Source: a virus. From it: a DNA stretch of 32,227 bases. Position 1 is the stretch's first letter; each line of letters opens with the position of its first letter. The position numbers and the translations under genes are program-made. The stretch is taken from positions 1 to 32,227 of the IMG/VR virus record IMGVR_UViG_3300035670_000858. One strand, given 5' to 3'. This document shows positions 22,211 through 30,459 of the stretch, one piece after another. Under the pieces are notes generated by a model. The model worked only from the letters and a program-made list of their open reading frames with translations, ran no database searches and was not told the DNA's origin.

Positions 22211-22823
22211 CGCTCCACCGGTATTCGTGCGTCCCGATGTGTCCTATTTCGAGGCTCAATTCGTGATCCACGAAAGTCTTTATCCCGTGATCTAGGGCTT
22301 TTACGCAAAAATGCACATCTTCGCCAATTAGACCACCCGCCCCCCATACTACATCAAACCACGGTTGTGGCATAGCCTCAAACACAGACTTATGGGTTAG
22401 CACAACCCCAAAACCTACAGCAGTTACCTCTTCGATACCCTTCTTGCCTCGACTCTCAATCTTCTCAAAGATCTCTTTATCTTGGTGAAAGTTAATCGCC
22501 GTTGGTAGAACGGGTTTACGTCTCGTGACTGCGTTCACCCCGACGATCTTTTGTCCGTGCGCTAACAGTCGTTCTAACGTGTTCTTCGGGAACCTCATGT
22601 CCGAGTCCACCCAAAGAATGTACTCAGCACCATCTGCTAAGGCTTCTTTGGCTAATGACTCTCTCTGACTGAATATGAGAGTGCCTGGTGCGGTGTACAA
22701 GAGGAACGATCCTCCTGTTAACGCACATCTATTGGCCCCGTCGTATGCTGCCAGACGAGCCATATCGAAGGATGTCCCCGTCATCATCGTGTCCCGACAT
22801 GGAACACAAAGAGCTATCTTCAT
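22158..22823 (-). CDS. GT2-like glycosyltransferase, 221 aa
   Basis: GT-A fold features: MKIALCVPCRD at the start, a helix with FSQRESLAKEALADGAEY (51-68), then ILWVDSDMRFP (69-79) with the DxD metal site at Asp73-Asp75, and GLIGEDVHFCVKALDHG (acceptor Glu-Asp) near 180-190, followed by IGHIGTHEY. It would transfer a sugar from a nucleotide donor. It is embedded between head and tail structural genes, so it may modify virion proteins or host surface molecules. The ATG at 22823 forms ATGA with the upstream stop and has AGGA 5 bases before it. Confidence 0.72.
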   Translation of the reverse strand: MKIALCVPCRDTMMTGTSFDMARLAAYDGANRCALTGGSFLLYTAPGTLIFSQRESLAKEALADGAEYILWVDSDMRFPKNTLERLLAHGQKIVGVNAVTRRKPVLPTAINFHQDKEIFEKIESRGKKGIEEVTAVGFGVVLTHKSVFEAMPQPWFDVVWGAGGLIGEDVHFCVKALDHGIKTFVDHELSLEIGHIGTHEYRWSDVEYGPKQLRQSANNDS

Positions 22824-23104
22824 ACTTTTCCTGGGCGAGTTCTGAAGTGTCTGTTCTCTGGGTCGTTCATCCACGCCCTGAACTTCTTTTCGTCTGCGAC
22901 AGCAAAGCCTCGCATGATCCCTTGTTTGTTTAGATCATCAACCACCGCAAAGGGTAGTTGAGCGTACCGCGTCCACTCACCCCAACGCTCGCGCTCGTCG
23001 GTGGCGTTATAGAGTGCTTTGTTCTGCTCGACAATAGCCGTGATGTCTTGAGTTCGCTCAAAGACATACTGGTCGTCGGTTGCATGAAATTTAGTTTTGA
23101 GCAT
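22820..23104 (-). CDS. small structural-region protein, 94 aa
   Basis: MLKTKFHATDDQYVFERTQD, then ITAIVEQNKALYNATDERER, then KQGIMRGFAVADEKKFRAWM and NDPENRHFRTRPGK. This is the pattern of a small family found just behind the capsid gene in many podophages ('VWE..QDV..I.E....LYN ... NDP....RT'). It may be a head-completion or adaptor accessory. Its ATG sits directly after the T-run of the capsid terminator, with no ribosome-binding site at normal spacing. The protein end fits known family starts, so the start is probably real and translation may depend on unusual signals. Confidence 0.7.
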   Translation of the reverse strand: MLKTKFHATDDQYVFERTQDITAIVEQNKALYNATDERERWGEWTRYAQLPFAVVDDLNKQGIMRGFAVADEKKFRAWMNDPENRHFRTRPGKV

Positions 23105-23140
23105 AAAAAAAGGGAGGTTGTTACGCCTCCCTCTTTTTTA
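23105..23140. terminator. rho-independent terminator after the capsid gene
   Basis: On the minus strand GGGAGG, loop CGTAACAA, CCTCCC is followed by seven T. A run of A on the far side (23134-23139 in plus numbering reads T6) could extend the stem and also makes it work in the plus direction. It begins 12 bases after the capsid stop codon and ends right at the next ATG. It would limit read-through, so the capsid message ends here and downstream tail genes are made at lower level. Confidence 0.88.
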
Positions 23141-23152
23141 CCACAGTTTTTG

Positions 23153-24109
23153 TTACGCTGTCTTGAGGTCAGCCAGGATACCGTGAGCAGCCTCGTTACG
23201 CATCTCCATCGTGAACTCAGCAAGGATCTGGGTTTTCTCGGAGTCACCAGTCTTTGCAAGTTCGTTGGTCTGGAAGGGACGCAGATAACCAACTGCTGCG
23301 TATTCCGGATCAAGGATGAACGCGTCACGGCTACGAACGAACCTATCAGGTATGACCGAAATTGAGCCGAAGTCACTTAAATAGACATCAGCCGCGCCGA
23401 TGATGGTCGTCGGCGCGTCAGAAGGAGCCATGTAACGCTGTGCTGCGATACCTGCAAAGGCCGAAACGGTCTGCTTGAGTGCAGGGCCAACCACGAGGAT
23501 CTTGGGGCTGCCGCCAGAGGTGTAAACCTGCTGAACGCCATCCTTAAGGATTGCCTCGGTGAAGGTGCGAGTCGTGCCATCCGAGCGAGTCGAAACACCG
23601 ATGGTGGTGGGGTTAGCACCGTCAGTGGTGTTGTAGTTCGAGTTGGTCTTGAGCCAAGACAAAAGCGAACCCATCTTGCGAGCCGTGGACGAGTTACCTG
23701 CGCTACGTCCTTGGTTCGCAGAAATGATCGTTTCCTGATCTCGCTTGAGTTCCTGCGAAGCCTTGGAAAGCTGATAAGCCTTCTCAGCGCGACGGCCTGC
23801 AAGGTCAACGGCCATCATGGTTCCCGACACTTGGATCGTCTTGGAAACAATCTGCGTGTAGTTACCGAGACGGGTCGTTGGGCTGATGGTTGCCGCTGTA
23901 GCGTCGTCACCTTCAACCTGTGCGTTGTTGGTGGTTGCTGCTGCCAGGGTATCCGTCTGCCACTCGTGATAAACAGCGGTAGCTTTCGTGCGAGCAAGCG
24001 ACGAAAGGATAGGGGTCTCGGTCGGGCTGATGTTGTAGATAACATCGGTTAGATCTTCACGCTGACCGATAGCGGTGAAGGTCTGGAATGTACCTGAAGG
24101 AACAGTCAT
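23153..24109 (-). CDS. major capsid protein, SU10-type HK97 fold, 318 aa
   Basis: Matches SU10-like (DUF5309-type) capsid proteins: GQREDLTDVIYNISPTETPI near residues 15-34, VYHEWQTDTLAAA (46-58), VEGDDATAATISPTTRLGNY then TQIVSKTIQVSGT (65-97), KAYQLSKASQELKRDQE (110-126), and the C-terminal VIPDRFVRSRDAFILDPEYA then GYLRPFQTNELAKTGDSEKT. It forms the icosahedral shell. The scaffold gene lies just upstream and a strong terminator just downstream, the usual high-expression context. GGAG lies 5 bases before the ATG. Confidence 0.88.
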   Translation of the reverse strand: MTVPSGTFQTFTAIGQREDLTDVIYNISPTETPILSSLARTKATAVYHEWQTDTLAAATTNNAQVEGDDATAATISPTTRLGNYTQIVSKTIQVSGTMMAVDLAGRRAEKAYQLSKASQELKRDQETIISANQGRSAGNSSTARKMGSLLSWLKTNSNYNTTDGANPTTIGVSTRSDGTTRTFTEAILKDGVQQVYTSGGSPKILVVGPALKQTVSAFAGIAAQRYMAPSDAPTTIIGAADVYLSDFGSISVIPDRFVRSRDAFILDPEYAAVGYLRPFQTNELAKTGDSEKTQILAEFTMEMRNEAAHGILADLKTA

Positions 24110-24121
24110 GATTACTCCAAA

Positions 24122-25057
24122 TTACAAGAATCGTTCAAAAACCCTTGCTGCGTCCTGCCGACTACCTGTCTTTTTAAGACGCGCAAAGTCCTGTTTTGCT
24201 GCTTCTGACTGGATGGTCTTACCTGTGGCAGTCCCAGGCTTTAGCAACTTCGGAGCCTCCGTAACCTTTTTGGTTACCCCAGGCTTACTCTGCTGCAACT
24301 TCTGATACTGCGCGGCCATCCATAACGTCACAACGGCACGAGAGTCAGTGGCACTTGCAAGTTCCGCATCCGAATATCCTATGGACTTTGCAAACGCCCT
24401 TAAATCACTTCGGACTTTCTCACCCTTCTTCGGATCGGCGTAGTCTGGGATTGCACTTGCAACCTTCTGCGCCTCCTCCGCGATACGCCTCTCCATATGA
24501 ACCTCTTGCTCGGCTTGTTGCTCTCTGGCAATGCGTTGCTGCTCGGCTCTTAACTGCTGGAGTTGCTTCTCTTGGCGAGTCATTTCCGCGACCTTCACCG
24601 CATAAGCTATCGGATCGGTCTCTTTCAAACTCTCAATATCCTCACCTTGCATCTGCTGGCTTAGGAATTGATCCATCACCTTTAGTCGCTCGGCGTAGGC
24701 ATCTCGTGCCTGCTTTGCTTGCTCGACAGCGGCTTTCTCTGCCTCTACTGCTTTACGCTGTTCTGCAAGCGCGTTAGTTTTCTTATGGTAATCAGTGCCT
24801 TTTTGGTAGCCTTCGATCAACTCTTGGAGGGTCACCTCGCGCTCTTCACCTGCCGCTTTCACGACAAAACGCTGTTCCTCCTCTTGAGTCTCCTCTACTG
24901 CTTCCTCGGACTCAGATTCACTGGCAACAACTTCTTGTTCTTCTGACTGGTCTTGAACTTGCTCCAGAGGAGGTTCGCCGCCACCCATTAAACCCAAGAA
25001 GGCATCCGCTGCCTGTCCCACTGTCAAGCTAGTCCCCTGCGGGTTGCTGCTTTCCAT
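24122..25057 (-). CDS. scaffolding protein, 311 aa
   Basis: Acidic N-terminus (runs of Glu, about 35-62), then VTLQELIEGYQKGTDYHKKT (about 74-93), a motif typical of podophage scaffolds, followed by a long coiled coil (about 95-200, rich in E, Q, K, A). The C-terminus is basic and helical (FARLKKTGSRQDAARVFERF), which suits binding to the capsid protein. Scaffolds direct shell assembly and leave before packaging. The gene is directly upstream of the capsid gene. AGAGG precedes the ATG by 7 bases. Confidence 0.82.
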   Translation of the reverse strand: MESSNPQGTSLTVGQAADAFLGLMGGGEPPLEQVQDQSEEQEVVASESESEEAVEETQEEEQRFVVKAAGEEREVTLQELIEGYQKGTDYHKKTNALAEQRKAVEAEKAAVEQAKQARDAYAERLKVMDQFLSQQMQGEDIESLKETDPIAYAVKVAEMTRQEKQLQQLRAEQQRIAREQQAEQEVHMERRIAEEAQKVASAIPDYADPKKGEKVRSDLRAFAKSIGYSDAELASATDSRAVVTLWMAAQYQKLQQSKPGVTKKVTEAPKLLKPGTATGKTIQSEAAKQDFARLKKTGSRQDAARVFERFL

Positions 25058-25067
25058 AAACTAACCT

Positions 25068-25304
25068 CTACTTAAAAAGTTTGAATCGTCTCTTGTTCAT
25101 CTCGCCTTCGGCGGCAACGGACTCAAGACGCGCTTTCACACGACGCACTGCGCTAATCATGAGATACGAGTCCTCACGAAGCTCAATGTCGTCCTGATGA
25201 CTATTGATAATACGCTCGATGTTGTCTTTTTCCAACTCAGCGAAGATTTCGTTCAGAAACTCATCGCCAAGCAAAGCCTTTGCTCGTTCCCATCGTTGGG
25301 TCAT
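25068..25304 (-). CDS. small conserved structural-region protein, 78 aa
   Basis: Helical and strongly charged: RWERAKALLGDEFLNEIFAE, then NIERIINSHQDDIELREDSY and LMISAVRRVKARLESVA. This small protein recurs between portal and scaffold genes in aquatic podophages without a known job. It may be a head-assembly accessory. ATGA couples it to the upstream gene. No domain recognised. Confidence 0.65.
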   Translation of the reverse strand: MTQRWERAKALLGDEFLNEIFAELEKDNIERIINSHQDDIELREDSYLMISAVRRVKARLESVAAEGEMNKRRFKLFK

Positions 25305-26935
25305 AAAAGTCCTTTAGCCTTCTTTTTAGGGATTCGTGACTCGTTCAGAGCCTCTAAGAAATCTTCCCCGTACTTGTTGACAGCCTTCTTGCGAATGACG
25401 TATTCGCCTACTTGCAGGCTTGCGTAACCATCGTCAGGGCTGTCAGGCTTTGGCCCAAGCAATCCTTTGACTTTCCCGCCTTTCTCATAAGCAATCTTAT
25501 CTGGCGTGATCTTCCCGCCCATGTAGCTTGCTTGGCGTATATCATCGCCAGGAAGAGCCTCGCCGCCGTAACTTTGGCCTGTCTGCGCCTCGTAAGCCTT
25601 CTGTAGCGCAGCCTTATCAAATATTCCAGGCGTAAACACTGGCTTGGTTCCGGTAGCAACAGGGACACCAAATTCTAATGACTGAGGGAGCAAACGTGTA
25701 TATCCCGCTGCCCCTGACTTGAACATAAACGGGGCTTGTTCAGTTGGGCCAGCACCGTAAAAGAAGTCATTAGTTGGTGTTGCAAGACTCGTATTCCCAC
25801 CGCCAACAGTAAACGGCACAAAGTTAGCAGTAGGTATCTGAACGCCACTTAATGCAGTATCAATCACGCTAGCAGGCACATTCTGCGACATCGCGTACTG
25901 CCTAATCATCTGCGCCGATACGTTTGGATTGTCCTTAAATAGATTTTGTATGTACGGAATCATTTCTGCGCTTGTATACGCAGATAAAGGCTTTGTGTTG
26001 TTTACAGGCTGATTGACTACGGGTTGCTGTACAACCGGAGCCTTTGGAAAATTAAGGCTTGCAACCAATGCAGCCATTTGGCTATCAGGGACACCTTGTT
26101 GACCAGCAAACACTCTGAACTCATCTGGCGTTAAATACTTGCCAGCCGCCTGTTGTTGCGAGATCAGGTTCTGAGCAAACGGAACCATCTCGGTAAACGT
26201 ATAGTCGGCCATCGTTTTGTCTACGATGTTCCCAGAGGCATCTAACTTTTGCCAGGACTGTATGGTTGGAGCAGTCACGGTTGTAGTTCCCTGGTTGACT
26301 TGTTGGTTTACGGTCTGGTTTGTTGTCTGATTTTGGTCTATTGGTTGTGAAATGGTATTAACGACATCCGTTACGGTCACAGGCTTGATTGCATCGTCAA
26401 CCGCTTTCAGCAGATTAGCGTCGGTTACACCCAAAGCCTTGAGTTTGTCGCTTCCAAACTTGTTCGAAACGTACCAATCAAACTGTTGCTGAGGTGTCAT
26501 CACAAACCACGATGAAGGCAAGTTAATGCCTATGGCTTGCGCGTCTGTGCGTAGCTTTTGCTGCGCGTTTATTGCTGTTTGATAGTTGTTTCTATCGGAC
26601 TCGCTGTTGAACGGAGTGCCATCTGTTGCCGTGTATACCGGAGGAGGTTGGTAAACAGGTGGTGGCTCGTACGGAGGCTCGTACGGAGGCTCGTAAGACG
26701 GTGGCGGTTCTTCTTGCGGTGCTGGAGCAAAAACATCCGACACGGCAGACCTAGCCACATCAGGACTAAAACCTAACATGTTTGTTAGGCCAAAGTACAA
26801 AAGGGTGTCTGGGTTTGTGTTGGAGATTAGACCTTGATTGAGAAGATACTGAACGTCTGCGCTGTTAGGGTTTGAGAAGTACTGATCGACAAACGCCCTA
26901 AGCTGATCCGTTGTATATCCGTTGTATGTAGCCAT
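25301..26935 (-). CDS. modular virion candidate with conserved C-terminal tail, 544 aa
   Basis: Built of parts. Residues 1-70 are helical (YTTDQLRAFVDQYFSNPNSA). A Pro/Tyr-rich linker follows (about 73-105), then a helical domain (FDWYVSNKFGSDKLKALGVT). An N/Q/T-rich linker comes next, and then two similar modules: YTFTEMVPFAQNLISQQQ and YTSAEMIPYIQNLFKDNP, each followed by a short segment ending in VP(D/A)S. The C-terminus (GGKVKGLLGPKPDSPDDGYA, then SLQVGEYVIRKKAVNKYG and EDFLEALNESRIP) is a tail motif seen on assorted proteins of aquatic phages. Between portal and scaffold genes it may be a minor head or ejected protein. Function unknown. Confidence 0.6.
   Translation of the reverse strand: MATYNGYTTDQLRAFVDQYFSNPNSADVQYLLNQGLISNTNPDTLLYFGLTNMLGFSPDVARSAVSDVFAPAPQEEPPPSYEPPYEPPYEPPPVYQPPPVYTATDGTPFNSESDRNNYQTAINAQQKLRTDAQAIGINLPSSWFVMTPQQQFDWYVSNKFGSDKLKALGVTDANLLKAVDDAIKPVTVTDVVNTISQPIDQNQTTNQTVNQQVNQGTTTVTAPTIQSWQKLDASGNIVDKTMADYTFTEMVPFAQNLISQQQAAGKYLTPDEFRVFAGQQGVPDSQMAALVASLNFPKAPVVQQPVVNQPVNNTKPLSAYTSAEMIPYIQNLFKDNPNVSAQMIRQYAMSQNVPASVIDTALSGVQIPTANFVPFTVGGGNTSLATPTNDFFYGAGPTEQAPFMFKSGAAGYTRLLPQSLEFGVPVATGTKPVFTPGIFDKAALQKAYEAQTGQSYGGEALPGDDIRQASYMGGKITPDKIAYEKGGKVKGLLGPKPDSPDDGYASLQVGEYVIRKKAVNKYGEDFLEALNESRIPKKKAKGLL
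26664..26699. repeat. three 12-bp tandem repeats
   Basis: GGCTCGTACGGA twice and then GGCTCGTAAGAC, directly head to tail. The period is a multiple of three and encodes the Tyr-Glu-Pro-Pro repeats of the Pro-rich linker on the minus strand. Likely slippage expansion in a flexible linker. Confidence 0.8.
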
Positions 26936-26938
26936 GAT

Positions 26939-28909
26939 TTACCCTGGTATCTCGACGTTGCCAGTAATACCCGCGCCAACCTTCATTGCCTTCATCTGCG
27001 CTTCTGCCTCAAACTCCATACGCTTGAGTTCTAACTCAGCCAAAGCCTTCTCTCTTGCAAGTTGAATATCGGCCATAGCTTTCTGACGCTTGATCTCGAT
27101 GTCTGCCTGGGCTTGAGCCATCATCATTTGAATAGCAGGGTCTGGGCCTTGTTGTTGTTGGGGTTGTGCAAGTGCAGCATCGACCTCTGGGCCTACAGGC
27201 TTGAAGAACTCTGCTGAATCTGGGAACCCTGCCGCCTCAATCAACTTTCCTAATACTGATCTGTACTGCGAGACACTTACTAAAGGATTGTTCGGGCCGT
27301 ACGCTTGAATGATCTGCTCTTGCTTGGACAGAACCATTGAGAGCATGGCCATCTTTTGCTCCATGCTCCCCGTACCAAGTCCGACATTCACTGACACATC
27401 GTATTGGTTCGACCACTCTCTTGGGTCGTACTGGACGTACTGCCCGCGCATCCGAATCAAAACTGCTTTGTCCTGGTACTTGCATAAGAGGTGTAAGAGT
27501 CCTTTGAATAAGTCTTTTACGCCTGTTTCTGCAAAGATCCTAGCGATGAGTTCAATCTTGCCTTGTGAGGCTTGCGTAAGGGCCGCTATGGCCGCAGCAG
27601 TCACGTTTTGAAGGATGTTAGGGTCAAGACCCTGAGAGGCTTCTGTAACGCCTGTGCGTTTAGCCTGTACTTGATCGAGGTACTCTAAAAGAGGGAAGGC
27701 TTGCTGACCGACAGGAGGTGTCGTAATCGGAACCAGTGCGGCAGGGTTCTTCATCCTCACCACACCTCCAGGTGTAACGCTTAAGAGGTCATCGAGGTTG
27801 ACCTGACCTTCAACAGCACCCATGCGGGTATTGTTCTGAAGGTACAGGTTATCGAGCATCTGACGGGTTACAGTAGTCTTGATAAGCTGGAGATCAACTG
27901 TACGATCAGCAGGGCAATCCCCAAAAAAGCGATGAGGAATCGGAATAGGACAGATGGAGTAAAACGGAACATAATCGGTTTCCTCGTTGCTTAGGATTTC
28001 ATTCCCAGAAAAATGCACCCGTCTTAGTTCTGCAATCCCATCTCCGTCATAGTCAGTCTTTAGGTAGCACTCAAAAACCTCAACCGTCTGCATGGACTTA
28101 TCAAGACTCGGCTCCATGTAGGGTTGCTCGTCTCGGTTATATCGAGCGATATATTCGGCACTAAACTCCAGGTCGTTGTAAACCGGAAGGTTCATCACGA
28201 TCTCTGGATCGAACCCCATCGCCACAAGATCAGACCTCGTGATGAGTTTCCTGTGTGCAACAAAAGGCGTGTCCCTTACGGTCTTTCCTGCCTTGGAGAT
28301 CAAGAACTCCTCTGGAGGCACGTTCTCGACCTTGATCTTTCCGGCCTTGGTTTTCTTCATGAGTGCGACGTTATGAACACGCATGACTTGACCGTCCATG
28401 TCCTGCTCTATCGTCTCCTGCGCTGCGATCTCCATCGTCCCGTCAGACATAAGCATGGCTAGCTCATCGTCTGTCAGATTGGCGTACTGTTCTTTCGTGA
28501 CAGAAATAGAGTCATCCCAGTAAGCCTTGATAACACCGACCTTCTGCAAGATCGCGTCCTTAAACCAATCGTGCATGATTGAGATGCCTGGGTTCTGCTT
28601 CATCAGCACCCAGTTGCAATACTCGGTGGCTTGCATGGCCATAGGTTCATCACCTGGGCCTACAGGCTCGAAAACACCGATCTGGTCAGCAGACGTAAAC
28701 AAACGCATGAGAGGCGGAAGCATCCCGTCGATAGCCTCTGCAACCTCCCCAGTTACGATCTGGCTGCGACCCTCTACCTCGTTGCCATAGGGATCACGCA
28801 TGTAGGCCGTAAGCGCGTTTTTCCGCTGCTCGACCGTCTCGGTCTCCAAGAAACCTATCGCGTTATCAATCTCACCTTGGAGAATCGCCTTTAATCGTCC
28901 GTCATCCAT
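26939..28909 (-). CDS. portal protein, 656 aa
   Basis: Podovirus portal of the P22/SU10-like type. The N-terminal region has KNALTAYMRDPYGNEVEGRS and QIVTGEVAEAIDGMLPPLMR (about 25-70). The central wing has HDWFKDAILQKVGVIKAYWD and VPPEEFLISKAGKTVRDTPF. The stem region has ADRTVDLQLIKTTVTRQMLD, NNTRMGAVEGQVNLDDLL and RTGVTEASQGLDPNIL. The C-terminus is a Gln-rich linker followed by a long charged coiled coil that could form a barrel. The portal ring is the DNA gate and docks the terminase. It directly follows the terminase stop (TAA then ATG), the normal order. Confidence 0.87.
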   Translation of the reverse strand: MDDGRLKAILQGEIDNAIGFLETETVEQRKNALTAYMRDPYGNEVEGRSQIVTGEVAEAIDGMLPPLMRLFTSADQIGVFEPVGPGDEPMAMQATEYCNWVLMKQNPGISIMHDWFKDAILQKVGVIKAYWDDSISVTKEQYANLTDDELAMLMSDGTMEIAAQETIEQDMDGQVMRVHNVALMKKTKAGKIKVENVPPEEFLISKAGKTVRDTPFVAHRKLITRSDLVAMGFDPEIVMNLPVYNDLEFSAEYIARYNRDEQPYMEPSLDKSMQTVEVFECYLKTDYDGDGIAELRRVHFSGNEILSNEETDYVPFYSICPIPIPHRFFGDCPADRTVDLQLIKTTVTRQMLDNLYLQNNTRMGAVEGQVNLDDLLSVTPGGVVRMKNPAALVPITTPPVGQQAFPLLEYLDQVQAKRTGVTEASQGLDPNILQNVTAAAIAALTQASQGKIELIARIFAETGVKDLFKGLLHLLCKYQDKAVLIRMRGQYVQYDPREWSNQYDVSVNVGLGTGSMEQKMAMLSMVLSKQEQIIQAYGPNNPLVSVSQYRSVLGKLIEAAGFPDSAEFFKPVGPEVDAALAQPQQQQGPDPAIQMMMAQAQADIEIKRQKAMADIQLAREKALAELELKRMEFEAEAQMKAMKVGAGITGNVEIPG

Positions 28910-30166
28910 TTAGACCACCCAAGATACGTTAGGTTTCAGCGGCTTAGACCAACTTGTGTTCTCTGACATGCCAACCGCAAGATACCGAAATGCGTCGCTC
29001 GCATGAGATGCCCAGTCATGTAAAGGCTTATCCCAGTAGACTTGACGCTTATCGTCGTATTGTCGCCGATAATTCCTAAGTGCGTCCACTCCGCGCTTAG
29101 TCTTGGAGTCAAACCAACAATAAGGGATCAGCCTTCTCACAGCCTGTATCCCATCGTCAACACCCATTCTCGGCACAATCGTGATATTCAGCCCTGCTTC
29201 TTGTAGGAGTTCCATCCTCGAGCGACCAGTGCCTAGCTCTCTGACTTGAACATCGTGGGGCAGTAACTGCTCGGCTAACTCATAGTGGTTTGTTCTCAGC
29301 CAGTTCACATACCAATCGAGTCCTTGACCGTGGTTCTCCACAAAGTCAATAAGTCGTGTCTCTAGGCCTACTCTTTGACAGACCCAGATCGCAGTGGAAT
29401 CACCTATACCTAAGTCCCAGGCACAGTAAGTCTTAGCTAAACCATCTACAGGGATGTCGTGGAACCTTTCAGACGGTAGCTCATTGAGAAGTTGCCCGTA
29501 GTAGCTACCTTCGATTGCTGAGTCGAAGGAACACTCAAACTCCTGCAGGTACTTGTCGTCTCCCATCTCGGACTTGGCTGCATCGAGTTCAGTCTGAGGG
29601 ATAAGACCAGTTTCGGATGCTCGGAACTCAAGCAAGGCCCAATCGTTATGCTCTGACGCATGGTCTCTCAGGGTCTTAAAGTGGTTGTTTCCCTTGGGGG
29701 TTCCGAGGAATAACGCCCATCCCATCCTGTCTGATAAGGCCGGACGAACCACTTCCGACCAAATTTTAGGGTTCTGATCCCCGAACTCGTCGAATACAAC
29801 CCCGTCAAAATACTGTCCTCTAAGAGAGTCTGGGTTATCAGACCCCGCAAGTTGGATGCGTCTGCCCCAGAAATCAACCCTAAGTTCTGCAATATTGGCA
29901 GTGGCGTTAAGGGGCTCGGTAAACTTGAGGAGGTAGTCCCAGATGACTCGCTTGGTCTGAGAATAAGTGGGCCCGATGAACGCATATCTTGGAGCCTCGC
30001 GTTGATTCTCTATCGCGGACTTGATGATGTGGTTAACGGCACTGACCGACTTTCCGCATCTCCGGTGAGCAACAACAACCCCGAATCGCTTGTCTGTAAG
30101 CGCATGGTGGATCTGTAGCTGTTGCGCTCGCGGTGCATACGGAATGATTATTCTGGTTGCGCCCAT
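28910..30166 (-). CDS. terL: large terminase subunit (packaging ATPase-nuclease), 418 aa
   Basis: Both enzyme domains are present. ATPase: adenine-binding region AQQLQIH, Walker A VAHRRCGKS (32-40), Walker B VVFDEF (123-128) and coupling motif LFLGTPKG (152-159). RNase-H-like nuclease: CAWDLGIGDST (248-258, Asp251) and the C-terminal HDWASHASDAFRY (383-395, Asp391). It cuts concatemers and pumps DNA into the prohead. The size is usual for a compact podophage terminase. It overlaps the small subunit by 19 bases and is followed at once by the portal gene. Confidence 0.92.
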   Translation of the reverse strand: MGATRIIIPYAPRAQQLQIHHALTDKRFGVVVAHRRCGKSVSAVNHIIKSAIENQREAPRYAFIGPTYSQTKRVIWDYLLKFTEPLNATANIAELRVDFWGRRIQLAGSDNPDSLRGQYFDGVVFDEFGDQNPKIWSEVVRPALSDRMGWALFLGTPKGNNHFKTLRDHASEHNDWALLEFRASETGLIPQTELDAAKSEMGDDKYLQEFECSFDSAIEGSYYGQLLNELPSERFHDIPVDGLAKTYCAWDLGIGDSTAIWVCQRVGLETRLIDFVENHGQGLDWYVNWLRTNHYELAEQLLPHDVQVRELGTGRSRMELLQEAGLNITIVPRMGVDDGIQAVRRLIPYCWFDSKTKRGVDALRNYRRQYDDKRQVYWDKPLHDWASHASDAFRYLAVGMSENTSWSKPLKPNVSWVV

Positions 30167-30453
30167 GTCACTTGCAAAGCAACTGGTTGCCCGTCCTGAC
30201 CTGTTACCTCTGTCCTCGCTAGCTTGGGAATGTGGTACTCAATAGCCCTGAGATAAATATCACAAGCCTTTTCTGGGCTCTTCTGCGCTACTTCGTCTAG
30301 CCACATAGCAAAACGAGGTGCGTTTAGTTCCGCCATCTTAGCGATAGCCTCTCTCACCGCAGCAGTGCTCTTGTTAGGCACTCCCTTAGCCCTCCCCATG
30401 CCAGCGGCAGGAGGTAGCCTTCTATCAACATCTTGCAATAGTTTGTTGTCCAT
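30148..30453 (-). CDS. small terminase subunit candidate, 101 aa
   Basis: GMGRAKGVPNKSTAAVREAI (about 18-37) is the 'GR.KG.PNK.T' basic motif that opens many small terminase and DUF5681-like DNA-packaging proteins. It is followed by helices (APRFAMWLDEVAQKSPEKAC) and DIYLRAIEYHIPKLARTE, a segment typical of small terminase subunits of this phage group. It would recognise phage DNA and load the large subunit. The position just before the large subunit with a 19-base overlap agrees. The ATG has no strong ribosome-binding site. Confidence 0.72.
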   Translation of the reverse strand: MDNKLLQDVDRRLPPAAGMGRAKGVPNKSTAAVREAIAKMAELNAPRFAMWLDEVAQKSPEKACDIYLRAIEYHIPKLARTEVTGQDGQPVALQVTWAQPE

Positions 30454-30459
30454 ATGTTG

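Noticed and set aside
23377-24052. Open frames in other registers and on the opposite strand of the capsid gene
   Set aside because: Shadow frames with Arg/Ser-rich products, while the capsid frame is clearly coding.
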